The notes beneath the pieces are model-generated. The model was not told the origin of the DNA and searched no databases. It saw nothing but the letters and a program-made list of their open reading frames with translations. A DNA stretch of 64,000 bases from Acidovorax sp. 69 (GTDB lineage Bacteria > Pseudomonadota > Gammaproteobacteria > Burkholderiales > Burkholderiaceae_C), in assembly GCF_002797445.1 (NCBI RefSeq), contig NZ_PGEP01000001.1:867001-931000 (forward strand). Reading direction: 5' to 3'. This document shows, piece after piece, positions 35,316 through 43,687 of this stretch (position 1 is its first letter; the number at the start of each line of letters is the position of its first letter). The translations under genes and the position numbers were made by a program.

Positions 35316-36176
35316 ATGAAACTGATGTCCTACTCGATCGCCGGCCGTGAGACCTGGGGCGTCGTCGTCGGCGACGGCGTGGCCGAGCTGGCCGCGCGCA
35401 CTGGCCATGCCACTCTGGCTGACTTCATTGGCAGCCCCGACTTCGCGCGGCGCGACGCGCTGGTGGCGGGGCTGGGGGCTGACGCGAAGCTGGCCGACGT
35501 GGTCTATCTGCCAGTGATCCCGCGCCCCGAAAAAATCGTCTGCGCCGTGCGCAACTACATGGACCACCACCAGGAGGTGCTGGCCGCTGGCATGCACCGC
35601 GAGCTGTCCGAGCAGCCACCGATCTTTTTGCGCGTGTGGCGCTCGCAGACCCCGCACCAGGGCCCCATCGTGCGCCCGCATGTGTCGGAGTCGCTGGACT
35701 GGGAGGGCGAGCTGGCCGTGGTCATCGGCAAGGAAGGGCGCGACATTGCCGAGGCCGATGCCTGGGCGCACATTGCCGGCTACAGCTGCTACAACGATGC
35801 CAGCGTGCGCGAATGGCAGTTCCATGCCAAGCAGATCGCGTCGGGCAAGAATTTCGAGTCCACCGGCGCCTTCGGCCCGTGGATGGTGACCGCCGACGAG
35901 ATCGCTCCGGGCCGCGAACTCAAGCTGGAGACGCGGCTCAACGGTGCCGTGGTGCAGTCCAGCCACACGGGTCACATGATTTTCTCGATCCCGCGCCTCA
36001 TCGCCTACGCCTCGACCATCTTCACGCTGGTCCCCGGCGACGTGGTCATCACCGGCACCCCGGCCGGTGTGGGCTGGAGCAAGAAGCCACCGCAGTTCAT
36101 GAAGCCCGGCGATGTGGTGGAGGTAGAGATCGAAGCCATCGGCCTGCTGCGCAACCCCGTCGTCGCGCAGGGCTGA
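35316..36176 (+). CDS. fumarylacetoacetate hydrolase (FAH) family protein
   Basis: The 286-residue protein has the FAH metal site: RNYMDHHQE, LDWEGELAVVIG, and CYNDASVREWQ. It also has the catalytic lysine region SGKNFESTGAFGPWMV and the TPAGVGWSKKPPQFMKPGD signature. Family members hydrolyse C-C bonds of beta-diketo ring-cleavage products or decarboxylate oxo-acids. It leads an operon with a Bug protein, DUF1185, an MDR and a VOC protein. AAGGAAA precedes the start. Confidence 0.93.
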   Translation: MKLMSYSIAGRETWGVVVGDGVAELAARTGHATLADFIGSPDFARRDALVAGLGADAKLADVVYLPVIPRPEKIVCAVRNYMDHHQEVLAAGMHRELSEQPPIFLRVWRSQTPHQGPIVRPHVSESLDWEGELAVVIGKEGRDIAEADAWAHIAGYSCYNDASVREWQFHAKQIASGKNFESTGAFGPWMVTADEIAPGRELKLETRLNGAVVQSSHTGHMIFSIPRLIAYASTIFTLVPGDVVITGTPAGVGWSKKPPQFMKPGDVVEVEIEAIGLLRNPVVAQG

Positions 36177-36262
36177 GGCCGGGCCTCCCACCCACCCATC
36201 CATCCACCCCACCCGGGCAGAGCGCAGCCCCAAGACGGCCGCCGCCCCTGGAGACAAACAGC

Positions 36263-37234
36263 ATGAACAGAAGACATCTCCTGGCCGCCTGCAGTGCGGC
36301 TGCCGTGGCATGGCCGGCCTTGCCGGCGCTGGCCCAGGCCTACCCGGAGCGGGCCATCAAGCTCTACCAGGGATTTGCCCCCGGCGGCAATGCCGACGCC
36401 ATCGCCCGTGCTGTGGGGCTGGAGATGGGCAAGGCCCTGGGCCAGCCCATGGTGGTGGAGGCGCAGTCCGGTGCCGGCGGCACCATTGCCGCCACCACGG
36501 TGGCCCGTGCCAAGCCCGATGGCTACACCCTGCTGCTGGCCACCGGGGGCCATGCCGTGGCGGGGGCGCTGTACAACACGCTGCCGTACAAGTCGGTGGC
36601 CGATTTCGAGATGGTCTCCACGGTCACCTACTTCCCCTTTCTGGTGGTGGTCAACACCAACTCCAAGGTGCAGGGGCTGCGCGAGGTGATCGCCAGCGCG
36701 CAGGCCGCGCCCGGCACGGTGGCCTATGGCACGGCGGGGGTGGGCTCCACCCACCACCTGGCGGGCGAGCTGCTGGCCAAGCTGGCCCGTGTGAACCTGC
36801 TGCACGTGCCCTACCGGGGCGATGCTGCAGCGCTCACCGCCTTGCTGGCGGGGGATGTTCCCTTCATCATCGCGCCACCCACGGCGGTGATGTCCAACAT
36901 ACAGGCCGGCAAGCTGCGCGCCATTGCCACCACCGGCCCGCAGCGCTGGCCGGGCCTGCCCAGTGTGCCTACGGTGGCAGAGCAGGGCGTGGCGGGCTAC
37001 GACGTGCGCTCCTGGGCGGGCCTGATGGCGCCGGCCGGCACCCCGCGCGCCGTGGTGGAGCGGCTGAACGCCGAGGCCCTGCGCGCGCTGCAGGCGCCGG
37101 CCGTGCGCCAGCGGTTGGAGGACATGGGGGGCGAGGCGCGCGGCAGCACGCCCGACGAGATGAAGGCCATGGTCAGCCATGAGCTGGAAAAATGGCAGCA
37201 GGTCGTGGCCGATGCCAAGATCCCGAAACAATGA
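36263..37234 (+). CDS. Bug/TctC-family solute-binding protein
   Basis: The 323-residue protein has a signal peptide (MNRRHLLAACSAAAVAWPAL, then PALAQA). TctC segments are FAPGGNADAIARAVGLEM, HVPYRGDAAALTALLAGDVP and GPQRWPGLPSVPTVAE. It is a periplasmic carboxylate receptor without a permease in the window. It lies inside the FAH operon, so it probably delivers the substrate of this pathway. An in-frame upstream extension is not a credible start, since it would remove the signal peptide from the N-terminus. Confidence 0.93.
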   Translation: MNRRHLLAACSAAAVAWPALPALAQAYPERAIKLYQGFAPGGNADAIARAVGLEMGKALGQPMVVEAQSGAGGTIAATTVARAKPDGYTLLLATGGHAVAGALYNTLPYKSVADFEMVSTVTYFPFLVVVNTNSKVQGLREVIASAQAAPGTVAYGTAGVGSTHHLAGELLAKLARVNLLHVPYRGDAAALTALLAGDVPFIIAPPTAVMSNIQAGKLRAIATTGPQRWPGLPSVPTVAEQGVAGYDVRSWAGLMAPAGTPRAVVERLNAEALRALQAPAVRQRLEDMGGEARGSTPDEMKAMVSHELEKWQQVVADAKIPKQ

Positions 37235-37256
37235 ATTCACCGAAAGACTTTTCCGC

Positions 37257-37835
37257 ATGACCTTGATCGCCATTCGCAAACGCAGCCTCAGCATCGAAAC
37301 CATCTACCACGAGGGCGGCCCGCCGGCAGACCAGCCGCTGCGCGTGGCCGCCGCCTGCGCGGTGATTCGCAACCCCTATGCGGGCCGCTACGAGCCCGAT
37401 CTGCTGCCCTTCATGGCCGAGCTGCGCAGCCTGGGCACCCTGCTGGCCGAGGAACTGGTGGCCACGCTGGGCAAGGAGAACGTGCAGGCCTACAGCAAGG
37501 CCGCCATCGTCGGCGTCAACGGCGAGCTGGAGCACGGTGCCGTGTGGCATGAGGCCGGCGGCTGGGCCATGCGCCAGGTGCTGGGCGAGCCCAAGGCCAT
37601 CGTGCCGGCGGCCAAGGCCGTGGCGGCCACGGGCTACCGGCTGATGGTGCCGCTGCACTACATCCATGCGGCCTACGTGCGCAGCCATTTCAACAGCACC
37701 GAGGTGGGCATCCAGGACGCGCCGCGCCCCGACGAAATCCTGTTCGCCCTGGTGATGGCCGACGGCGGGCGCATCCACTCGCGCCTGGGCGGTCTCACGC
37801 GCGAGCAGGTTGCCGTGCACGACGGGCAGCGCTGA
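37257..37835 (+). CDS. DUF1185 (amino acid synthesis) family protein
   Basis: The 192-residue protein resembles the DUF1185 group: IETIYHEGGPPADQPLRVAA, NPYAGRYEPDLLPFMAELR, GELEHGAVWHEAGGWAMR, and the closing MADGGRIHSRLGGL. The 'amino acid synthesis' label has no secure biochemical basis that I know of. It starts 22 bp after the Bug gene and is followed after 2 bp by the MDR gene. It could be a ring-opening or hydrolytic step. Confidence 0.8.
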   Translation: MTLIAIRKRSLSIETIYHEGGPPADQPLRVAAACAVIRNPYAGRYEPDLLPFMAELRSLGTLLAEELVATLGKENVQAYSKAAIVGVNGELEHGAVWHEAGGWAMRQVLGEPKAIVPAAKAVAATGYRLMVPLHYIHAAYVRSHFNSTEVGIQDAPRPDEILFALVMADGGRIHSRLGGLTREQVAVHDGQR

Positions 37836-37837
37836 CC

Positions 37838-38851
37838 ATGCAGGCCCCTGACATGACGACGATGAAGGCCGTGCAACTGCAGGTCACCGGTGGCCCCGAG
37901 GTGCTGGCGCTGGTCGACCTGCCCGTGCCCCAGCCCGGCCCAGGCCAGGTGCGGGTGCAGGCCCACGCCATTGGCGCAGGCGGGCCGGATGTGCTGATCC
38001 GCAACGGTACCTACAAATGGATGCCGCCGCTGCCGGCCGTGCCCGGCAATGAGCTGGCCGGCGTGGTCGAGGCCGTGGGCCCGGGCGTGGCGCGCCTGGC
38101 CGTGGGCGACCGCGTGCTGGTCAGCGCGCGCGAGCTGCCCCAGCGCGGCGGCTGCTATGTGCAGTACATCTGCGTGGACGAGGCCGTGCCCTTCGTGCTG
38201 CCCGCATCCATCGCCTTCGAGGACGCGGTGAGCCTGGGCAACTTCCAGCTCGCGCTGGCGCTGCTGGCCAGCAACGGCAACCTGCCGGCGCAGGCCATCC
38301 TGGTGCCGGGTGCTGCCGGCGGCGTGGCCACCGCGCTGGCGCAGGTGGCCCGGGCGCGCGACCTGCGGGTGATCGGCACCGCGTCCACGCCCGAGAAGCG
38401 CGCCTTTGCGCTGGAGAACGGGGTGAGCGACCTGGTCGACGGCGATGTGCAGGCCCTGCCGCAGCGGGTGATGGAGCTCACCGGCGGGCGGGGCGTGGAC
38501 ATGGCGTTCGACCATCTGGGCGCGGGGCTGTTCATTGCCTGCCTGCGCTCGCTGGCGCCCTCGGGCATGGCGGTGTCGTACAACATCCTGGCCGGCCCGC
38601 CGTCGAACGATGTGTTCGACGAACTGCGCAAGCTGCTGGCCAAGAGCCTGGCCATCCGCACCTTCTCCATCCACGCGGTGGATGCCGACATCGCGCAGCG
38701 CCGCGGCCTGATGGAGCAGGCCATCGCACTCATGGCTACCGGCCAGGTGCGCGCACCTCGCGCCATGCGCATGCCACTGGCGCAGGCGCGCCAGGCCCAT
38801 GAGCTGCTGGACAGCGGTGGCACGCTGGGCAAGCTCGTCCTGATCCCCTGA
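37838..38851 (+). CDS. zinc-binding dehydrogenase / quinone oxidoreductase family (MDR)
   Basis: The 337-residue protein follows the quinone oxidoreductase pattern: VPGNELAGVVEAVGPGVARL, VGDRVLV, then the Rossmann segment LVPGAAGGVATALAQVARAR. AFDHLGAGLF lies near the C-terminal half. There are no structural zinc cysteines. It would reduce a quinone or an alpha,beta-unsaturated carbonyl with NADPH. ATG 37838 begins 2 bp after the DUF1185 stop; ATG 37853 is an alternative. Confidence 0.9.
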   Translation: MQAPDMTTMKAVQLQVTGGPEVLALVDLPVPQPGPGQVRVQAHAIGAGGPDVLIRNGTYKWMPPLPAVPGNELAGVVEAVGPGVARLAVGDRVLVSARELPQRGGCYVQYICVDEAVPFVLPASIAFEDAVSLGNFQLALALLASNGNLPAQAILVPGAAGGVATALAQVARARDLRVIGTASTPEKRAFALENGVSDLVDGDVQALPQRVMELTGGRGVDMAFDHLGAGLFIACLRSLAPSGMAVSYNILAGPPSNDVFDELRKLLAKSLAIRTFSIHAVDADIAQRRGLMEQAIALMATGQVRAPRAMRMPLAQARQAHELLDSGGTLGKLVLIP

Positions 38852-38871
38852 ATCCCGTGGAGCCCGCCACC

Positions 38872-39435
38872 ATGACCCAAGCCTATGCCGCCAACCTGTC
38901 GCACTGCGGCATCTTCTGCCGCGACCTGGAGGTGATGAAAGCCTTCTACACCGGCGTGTTCGACATGCAGGAGACCGACCGGGGCGAGGGTGTCACCTTC
39001 CGTTTCGAGATCGTTTTCCTCAGCGGGCGCGAGGACCAGCACCACCAGCTGGTGCTGGCCGGCGGGCGCGGCGCGGATGCGCCCAGCACGGTGATGCAGC
39101 TGTCCTTCAAGGTCAAGACCATCGACCACCTGCGCGAGGCGCGCCGCCGCGCCCTGGCCATGGGCGCGACCAGGATGCGCGGGCTCAACCATGGCAACGC
39201 GATCTCCATCTACTGCATGGACCCCGAAGACAACACCGTGGAGGTGTACCTGGACACGCCCTGGTACGTGAGCCAGCCCCACGGCGACCCGCTGGACCTG
39301 GACCTGGACGACGAGGCCATCTGGGCCCAGACCGAGCGCGTGGTGCGCACCGATCCAAGCTTCATGCCGGTGTCGGAATGGGCGGCACGCTTCGCATTGC
39401 GCAGCGAGGCGTTGAAGACATCCAACCTTAGTTGA
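38872..39435 (+). CDS. VOC-superfamily protein, extradiol dioxygenase-like
   Basis: The 187-residue protein has two paired VOC modules. Putative metal ligands are His11 (NLSHCGIFCRDLEVM), His57 or His58 (QHHQLVLAGG) and Glu124 (NTVEVYLDTPW). This is the 2-His-1-Glu set of extradiol dioxygenases. With the upstream monooxygenase it would give a hydroxylate-then-cleave route. ATG 38872 has GTGGAG upstream; a GTG at 38857 is less likely. It closes the FAH operon. Confidence 0.88.
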   Translation: MTQAYAANLSHCGIFCRDLEVMKAFYTGVFDMQETDRGEGVTFRFEIVFLSGREDQHHQLVLAGGRGADAPSTVMQLSFKVKTIDHLREARRRALAMGATRMRGLNHGNAISIYCMDPEDNTVEVYLDTPWYVSQPHGDPLDLDLDDEAIWAQTERVVRTDPSFMPVSEWAARFALRSEALKTSNLS

Positions 39436-39755
39436 GGTGGACAGGAGCACCGTCGGCTTTGATCGCGGATCCACGGACGTCTGACGCTTGCCACGACTCG
39501 CAGGTAATTGCAAGGGCATGGACACGCCAATAACACGGGCTTCCCAAGGGGAGCCCCGTTTGCTCTGGTCTCAGTGCGGGTCAAAAAACACTCCCCATGG
39601 CAGCAGCACCCGCACATGCGAAGTGCCACCACCATGGGAAGGCCCGCAACTGGCTCAATGACATGGCGCCGATTTCGCCAAGCTGATTGAGTTCATGCAA
39701 GCCTTGATCAGGGAATCGCAGGACACGAAGATATTGCTGAATCTGGATAACCTAA
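39436..39755. pseudogene. gene remnant interrupted by the IS5-type element
   Basis: No intact gene is present. Just before the insertion an open stretch encodes FAKLIEFMQALIRESQDTKI, then LLNLDNL. If the IS and one CTAR copy are removed, it continues as APF and a stop. An upstream frame (NWLNDMAP) joins only with an indel. The family is not recognised. The strand is plus for the remnant, but its 5' boundary cannot be set. Confidence 0.4.
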
Positions 39756-39776
39756 GGATGGCCTGCACGAATCCCT
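39756..39776. repeat. left terminal inverted repeat of the IS
   Basis: GGATGGC followed by CTGCACGAATCCCT. It pairs with the reverse complement of 40922..40942 at 18 of 21 positions. Confidence 0.85.
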
Positions 39777-39890
39777 TTTGACCGCGCCACTGCGGTATCT
39801 GATCTAAAACCCGGCCTGCTTTGAGTGAATGGCGCACTCATCGCCCATTCGCGCCCTGCGCAAGGGCCATCTACCCCATGTTTAGGGGCA

Positions 39891-40876
39891 CTACGCCCCC
39901 TGCGCGCGCACCTGTCCCAGGACTTCCAATAGCTTTTTCCTAGCCATCCACAGATTGCCCAGCCCAAACAGCGTGACGAGCTGTGCCGTGTTCTTCTTGA
40001 GCCCCCGGTAGCGCACCTTCACGTACCCGAACTGTTGCTTGATTACCCTGAACGGGTGCTCAACCCTGGCCCGGATGCTGGCCTTGGTTCGTTCCAGTTG
40101 ATCGATCAGAGCCTCAAGAGGGCTGTCTTTGTCCAAAGCCCGGCGCAATCCCGGCCGCATGGCCACATGCCAGCGCACGTTCTTGTTGGCATCTGGCCGC
40201 TTGTCCACCCCTTGGTAGCCCGCATCTCCAAAGGCATCAGTTTCTTGCCCGTGCAGCAGACTGTTTGCTTCGATCACGTCGTTCATATTGCCACTGGTGC
40301 CTCGCACGCTGTGCACCAGCCCCGAGTCTGCATCCACCCCAATGTGGGCCTTCATACCGAAGTACCACTGGTTGCCCTTCTTGCTCTGGTGCATCTCGGG
40401 GTCGCGCTCGCCGCTTTGGTTCTTGGTGGAGCTGGGCGCGGCAATCAGCGTGGCATCCACCACCGTGCCCGCTTTGAGTTGCAGCACTTTGGCTTGCAGC
40501 AGTGCATTGACCGTGGCCAGAATCTGATCGGCCAGCTTGTGGCGCTCCAGCAGATGTCTAAAGCGCAGGATGCTCGATTCACTGGGGATGTGTTCGTCCC
40601 AGTGGGACAAACCTGCAAAGTCCCGAAAGGCTGGCACGTCGTGCAGCGCTTCCTCCATGGCTGGGTCGCTGAGCTTGAACCAATGCCGCATGAAGTGGTA
40701 CGCAGCAGGGTCTGCACTGCAAAGGGCTGCTGGCCCCTGCGCCCACCTTCGGGTGTGTAGGGCTCTATCAGCGAGACCAGTTCAGCCCAGGGCACCACGA
40801 GTTCCATGGCATCAAGGAATTCACGCTTGCGGGTGCGCTTGGTGGTGTTGCTCAGGCCCAAACTGCTTTGCTTCAT
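39891..40876 (-). pseudogene. IS5-family transposase, one-base frameshift
   Basis: The first part starts at 40876 (MKQSSLGLSNTTKRTRKREF) and contains EPYTPEGGRRGQQPFAVQTLLR. The frame then breaks at about 40700. The second part resumes as HFMRHWFKLSDPAMEEALHD and runs to 39891. DDE positions are visible in VDATLIAAPSS, DAGYQGV and ARVEHPFR, and the DPEMHQSKKGNQWYFGMKAH block is diagnostic of IS5. One added base would give 328 residues. The element is probably inactive unless the break is a sequencing slip. Confidence 0.9.
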
Positions 40877-40921
40877 GCTCGTATTGTCTGGGCTTGCGCC
40901 CGCTGTGCAATCACATCGCTC

Positions 40922-40942
40922 AGGGATTCGTGCAGAGAATCC
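40922..40942. repeat. right terminal inverted repeat of the IS
   Basis: AGGGATTCGTGCAGAGAATCC, whose reverse complement matches the left end. It can also fold on itself (GGGATTC/GAATCCC). Confidence 0.85.
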
Positions 40943-41026
40943 CTAGCCCCGTTTTAGAAATGAATCAACACTTGATGGCCATGGTGCGGGAAGGCGCTCT
41001 GACCTTCGCACATATCGGCCCCTCGA

Positions 41027-41509
41027 CTACATTTTGCGCACCAGCGACTGGCGGATTGCTTCGGCCTTGGTTGTGGTGAATACACCGCTGGCCAGAAGGT
41101 CCAAGATGGAGGTGACGCGGCCGCGCGACCCCCAGCTTCCTTCGTCGATGACTCGGAAGTTAACCCACCAGGTGGGAGATGGCGCGTTCAGGCCGCATGC
41201 CGAGGTCATGGCTGAGAGGGTGTTTTCGATGACTTGCTTGCGCACCAGTGGCGACCAATCTCCCTCCATGACGCAGATGTCGATCGTGGCCAAATCGGGC
41301 ATTGGGTGTTGATCGCTCAGCAAGACACCGGCGATGGCGACCTCGCTGGGCGCGCGTTCGACGAAGTGCACCTGGAACCCGACACGGGCTGCCACCGCCA
41401 GTTGCCCCACCTCCGGGATCAGCACCGCATCGGTAAGTGTTTGTGCCAGCTGGCGGCGTTGCTCGACTGATAGACGGCCTTTGGGTGTCGCGATGGTAAT
41501 GATGGTCAT
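41027..41509 (-). CDS. tautomerase-superfamily-like protein lacking Pro1
   Basis: The 160-residue protein looks like a 4-oxalocrotonate tautomerase-type fold in two parts: MTIITIATPKGRLSVEQRRQ, LAQTLTDAVL, and a second half around SPLVRKQVIENTLSAMTSA. Canonical tautomerases use an N-terminal Pro exposed after Met removal; here residue 2 is Thr. The activity is therefore uncertain. It is divergent from a TetR gene with a palindrome between them. Confidence 0.6.
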   Translation of the reverse strand: MTIITIATPKGRLSVEQRRQLAQTLTDAVLIPEVGQLAVAARVGFQVHFVERAPSEVAIAGVLLSDQHPMPDLATIDICVMEGDWSPLVRKQVIENTLSAMTSACGLNAPSPTWWVNFRVIDEGSWGSRGRVTSILDLLASGVFTTTKAEAIRQSLVRKM

Positions 41510-41603
41510 GGTTTTCCCTCTTTTTGGGAGTGGTCTGCTGAATGTGGGCGGCGCAGGGATCCTCGCCCTCAGCGCGCAGATGCTGCGTTTGTCCTAAACT
41601 AGC

Positions 41604-41619
41604 TATGTCGTTTGACATA
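41604..41619. promoter_or_regulatory. TetR operator, site 1
   Basis: TATGTC and GACATA are perfect 6-bp arms around GTTT, between the tautomerase-like gene and the TetR gene. The neighbouring TCCTAAACTA (41592..41601) is also repeated at the second site. Confidence 0.7.
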
Positions 41620-41631
41620 TAAGCACCAGGA

Positions 41632-42261
41632 ATGTTGTCCTCTACCAAGGAAAAGATGATTGCCGGCGCGGCTGACTTGATCAGTCGCCAAGGCGTAGCG
41701 GCCACCAGCTTGCGAGACGTTGTTCACCACACAGGCACCCCTCGTGGATCGCTTGCACACCACTTCCCGGGCGGAAAGCAACAGATGCTGGAAGAGGCTG
41801 TTGCGTATGCGGACCACGCGGTTGCAGGACCACTCGCGGATTTACTCCACACGCACGGTCCCGTTGAAGGCTTACTAGCATTCATCGCCTGGTGGCAACA
41901 TGTCCTAGAAGTGTCGGATTTCGAAGCAGGGTGTCCTGTCTTGGCTGTTGCCATAGAGCAAGGCAGCGTGATGGATACGTTGGGAGATGAGGAGGTTGGT
42001 GCGCGCGAACGCCTGCGCCTTCTGGTGCATGGTGCATTCAGCAGCTGGCAGGGTATCTTTGCGGGTTCTTTGGTTAAAGCAGGCGTGGAAGATGAACGAG
42101 CCAAAAGCCTGGCAGCACTGGTGGTCGCGTCTGTGGAGGGAACTGTTGCCATGTGCCGCGCGGCGCGCAGCCGAGAGCCGCTGGACTCTGTGACCCGGGA
42201 GCTACATGCCATTCTGAAACTTACCTTGCAGCAGGTGCCCACTTCTGAAAAAAATGAATGA
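41632..42261 (+). CDS. TetR/AcrR-family regulator
   Basis: The 209-residue protein has an N-terminal HTH (MIAGAADLISRQGVAATSLR, then TGTPRGSLAHHFPGGKQQML). Its C-terminal domain resembles the LmrA/YxaF type (FEAGCPVLAVAIEQG). It lies between two minus-strand genes that share its probable operator, so it likely represses both and itself. The ATG lies 12 bp downstream of the palindrome. Confidence 0.92.
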   Translation: MLSSTKEKMIAGAADLISRQGVAATSLRDVVHHTGTPRGSLAHHFPGGKQQMLEEAVAYADHAVAGPLADLLHTHGPVEGLLAFIAWWQHVLEVSDFEAGCPVLAVAIEQGSVMDTLGDEEVGARERLRLLVHGAFSSWQGIFAGSLVKAGVEDERAKSLAALVVASVEGTVAMCRAARSREPLDSVTRELHAILKLTLQQVPTSEKNE

Positions 42262-42294
42262 GATACGGCTGACACCGTCGCTTGGGCGCGCATT

Positions 42295-43212
42295 TCAGGA
42301 TGCAGTTTCTGGGCGGTTGTGAGTGCGGCCGGATCGTGCCAGCCATCCCAACGCTTCATCCCAGAATACCTGGGAGGATGCTCTGAAATAGCCCATGTGT
42401 CCGATGCCTCCGGAGGGCGCTGTCGGGTGGATGTCGCTGGTAGACAGCGGCGCATTCCGATAGCCGCTCATGAAAGCGTCGCGCGAACTCGCCGTAGCCC
42501 AGCGGTCGTCGACCGCGTTGACCGCCATGATCGGAACCCGCACCCGTGCATATCGATCCTCGATACCCAACATCGCTGGGTCATCGAAGAAATAGCGCGG
42601 ATACCGGCACCAGTGCCGCCATTGCCAGAAGACGTTGCGTGGAAGATCCTCGCCCATGCCCAGCATTCTCCAAGGACAGTAGCCCTTCCACCAAGTCAGC
42701 AAGGGGAGCACCAAATGCCACATGGGTAGTACCTTCCACTGCTCCGAGCTTGGCATCCAGCCATGCCACCCTGCGCCAATGCCGAAGCCATAAAAACCGG
42801 CCAGCTTGTCATGGTTTGGGAGCAGCCCCAAAGCGTGGCCTCCATAAGAATGACCGACCATGTAGAGCGGTAGCCCGTCGCCTTGGGACATGTGCTCCAC
42901 CGCGGCGGCAAGGTCGAGCTGGCCCCAGTCCAGCAGCGACATCTCAAAGCCCTTGAGCGATGAAGGACGCGACTTTCCGATGCCCCGGTAATCGAATGTC
43001 AGTGTCTCAAAGCCTCTCTCCGCAGCAAACTCTGCGAACTTGCGGTAGAAGCCTTGCGGCACCGCAGTAGCGCCCGCGACAATCAGTCGTCCTACAGGAC
43101 GCGTGATGGTTGAATATAGGGTGGCGGACAATAAAAACCCATCATCCGCTGTGAGAGCGAAGGAATGCGGCGACGGGCGTGGTGCATCAGTTTGTTGTAT
43201 GTCGTCTGTCAT
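42295..43212 (-). CDS. alpha/beta hydrolase
   Basis: The 305-residue protein has an oxyanion segment, the nucleophile elbow LPLYMVGHSYGGHALGL (Ser in GHSYG), and an acid-bearing strand PIMAVNAVDDRWA. A C-terminal histidine is in GGIGHMGYFR. It would cleave an ester, thioester or similar bond in the cytosol; no signal peptide is visible. Its promoter carries the same palindrome and flanking decamer as the tautomerase-like gene. Confidence 0.88.
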   Translation of the reverse strand: MTDDIQQTDAPRPSPHSFALTADDGFLLSATLYSTITRPVGRLIVAGATAVPQGFYRKFAEFAAERGFETLTFDYRGIGKSRPSSLKGFEMSLLDWGQLDLAAAVEHMSQGDGLPLYMVGHSYGGHALGLLPNHDKLAGFYGFGIGAGWHGWMPSSEQWKVLPMWHLVLPLLTWWKGYCPWRMLGMGEDLPRNVFWQWRHWCRYPRYFFDDPAMLGIEDRYARVRVPIMAVNAVDDRWATASSRDAFMSGYRNAPLSTSDIHPTAPSGGIGHMGYFRASSQVFWDEALGWLARSGRTHNRPETAS

Positions 43213-43687
43213 AGACTGAAATCCTAAACTATGACAATCGACATATCAACTTTCAAGGGACGCCAACGCGACTGATGACGAGGAGTGAAAAGTCAACAGG
43301 CTATTTTCAGTTGGATCAAGTCTAGCCATGGGCACCAGGCCGCCAATTTCACGGTGCGACCGGTGCAAGTTGTGGTGGTGTCAGTTTCCAATGGCGACAC
43401 GGACCATGAGGCGTCGGCTCCGGTTTGATCTGAGTCATTTGCGGCGCATGGTCCGAGCGGCCCAGATCGGTTGCTCGGTGGACGATCATTCGAAACACCT
43501 TGCATGGTCATGAATAGTTGGCGAACACACGGATCATTGGCGCCAGATCATGAGCTCGTCGAGCACCACATTCAGTTTGTTAGCTAGACGGTGCGTCCCT
43601 GAATTACTTCAGCGTGAATGATCGTTCGCGGTGCCTTGTCTCTGACGAAGTCTTGGTGGCATGGCGTGGGTATGGGAACTGTCGCAG
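43213..43687. other. gene-free stretch with a TetR site
   Basis: About 475 bp with no credible gene; short frames here lack ribosome-binding sites and family features. The 5' part holds the operator of the hydrolase gene. The rest may be decayed coding DNA. Confidence 0.4.
43230..43245. promoter_or_regulatory. TetR operator, site 2
   Basis: TATGAC, AATC, GACATA: the same palindrome as at 41604 with one mismatch. It is preceded by the identical decamer TCCTAAACTA (43222..43231). It lies 18 bp upstream of the hydrolase start. Confidence 0.65.

Larger units (their letters stand above)
39756..40942 (-). mobile_element. IS5-family insertion sequence (IS5 subgroup)
   Basis: This 1187-bp element is close to the length of E. 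coli IS5. Imperfect terminal inverted repeats of 21 bp match at 18 positions (core CTGCACGAATCCCT). It is flanked by CTAA on the left and CTAG on the right, the YTAR target preference of IS5. The two flanking copies differ in one base. It contains one transposase gene with a broken frame. Confidence 0.9.

Noticed and set aside
35636..36262. In-frame N-terminal extension of the Bug gene at 36263
   Set aside because: It overlaps the FAH gene in another frame and would move the signal peptide away from the N-terminus.
40689..40701. Programmed frameshifting in the IS5 transposase
   Set aside because: No slippery heptamer was visible at the break (CTGCG/TACCAC), and IS5-subgroup transposases are normally a single frame.
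40537..41079. Open frame spanning the IS right end and the tautomerase-like gene 3' end
   Set aside because: It crosses the terminal repeat of the IS, is antisense to the transposase, and has no recognisable domain.
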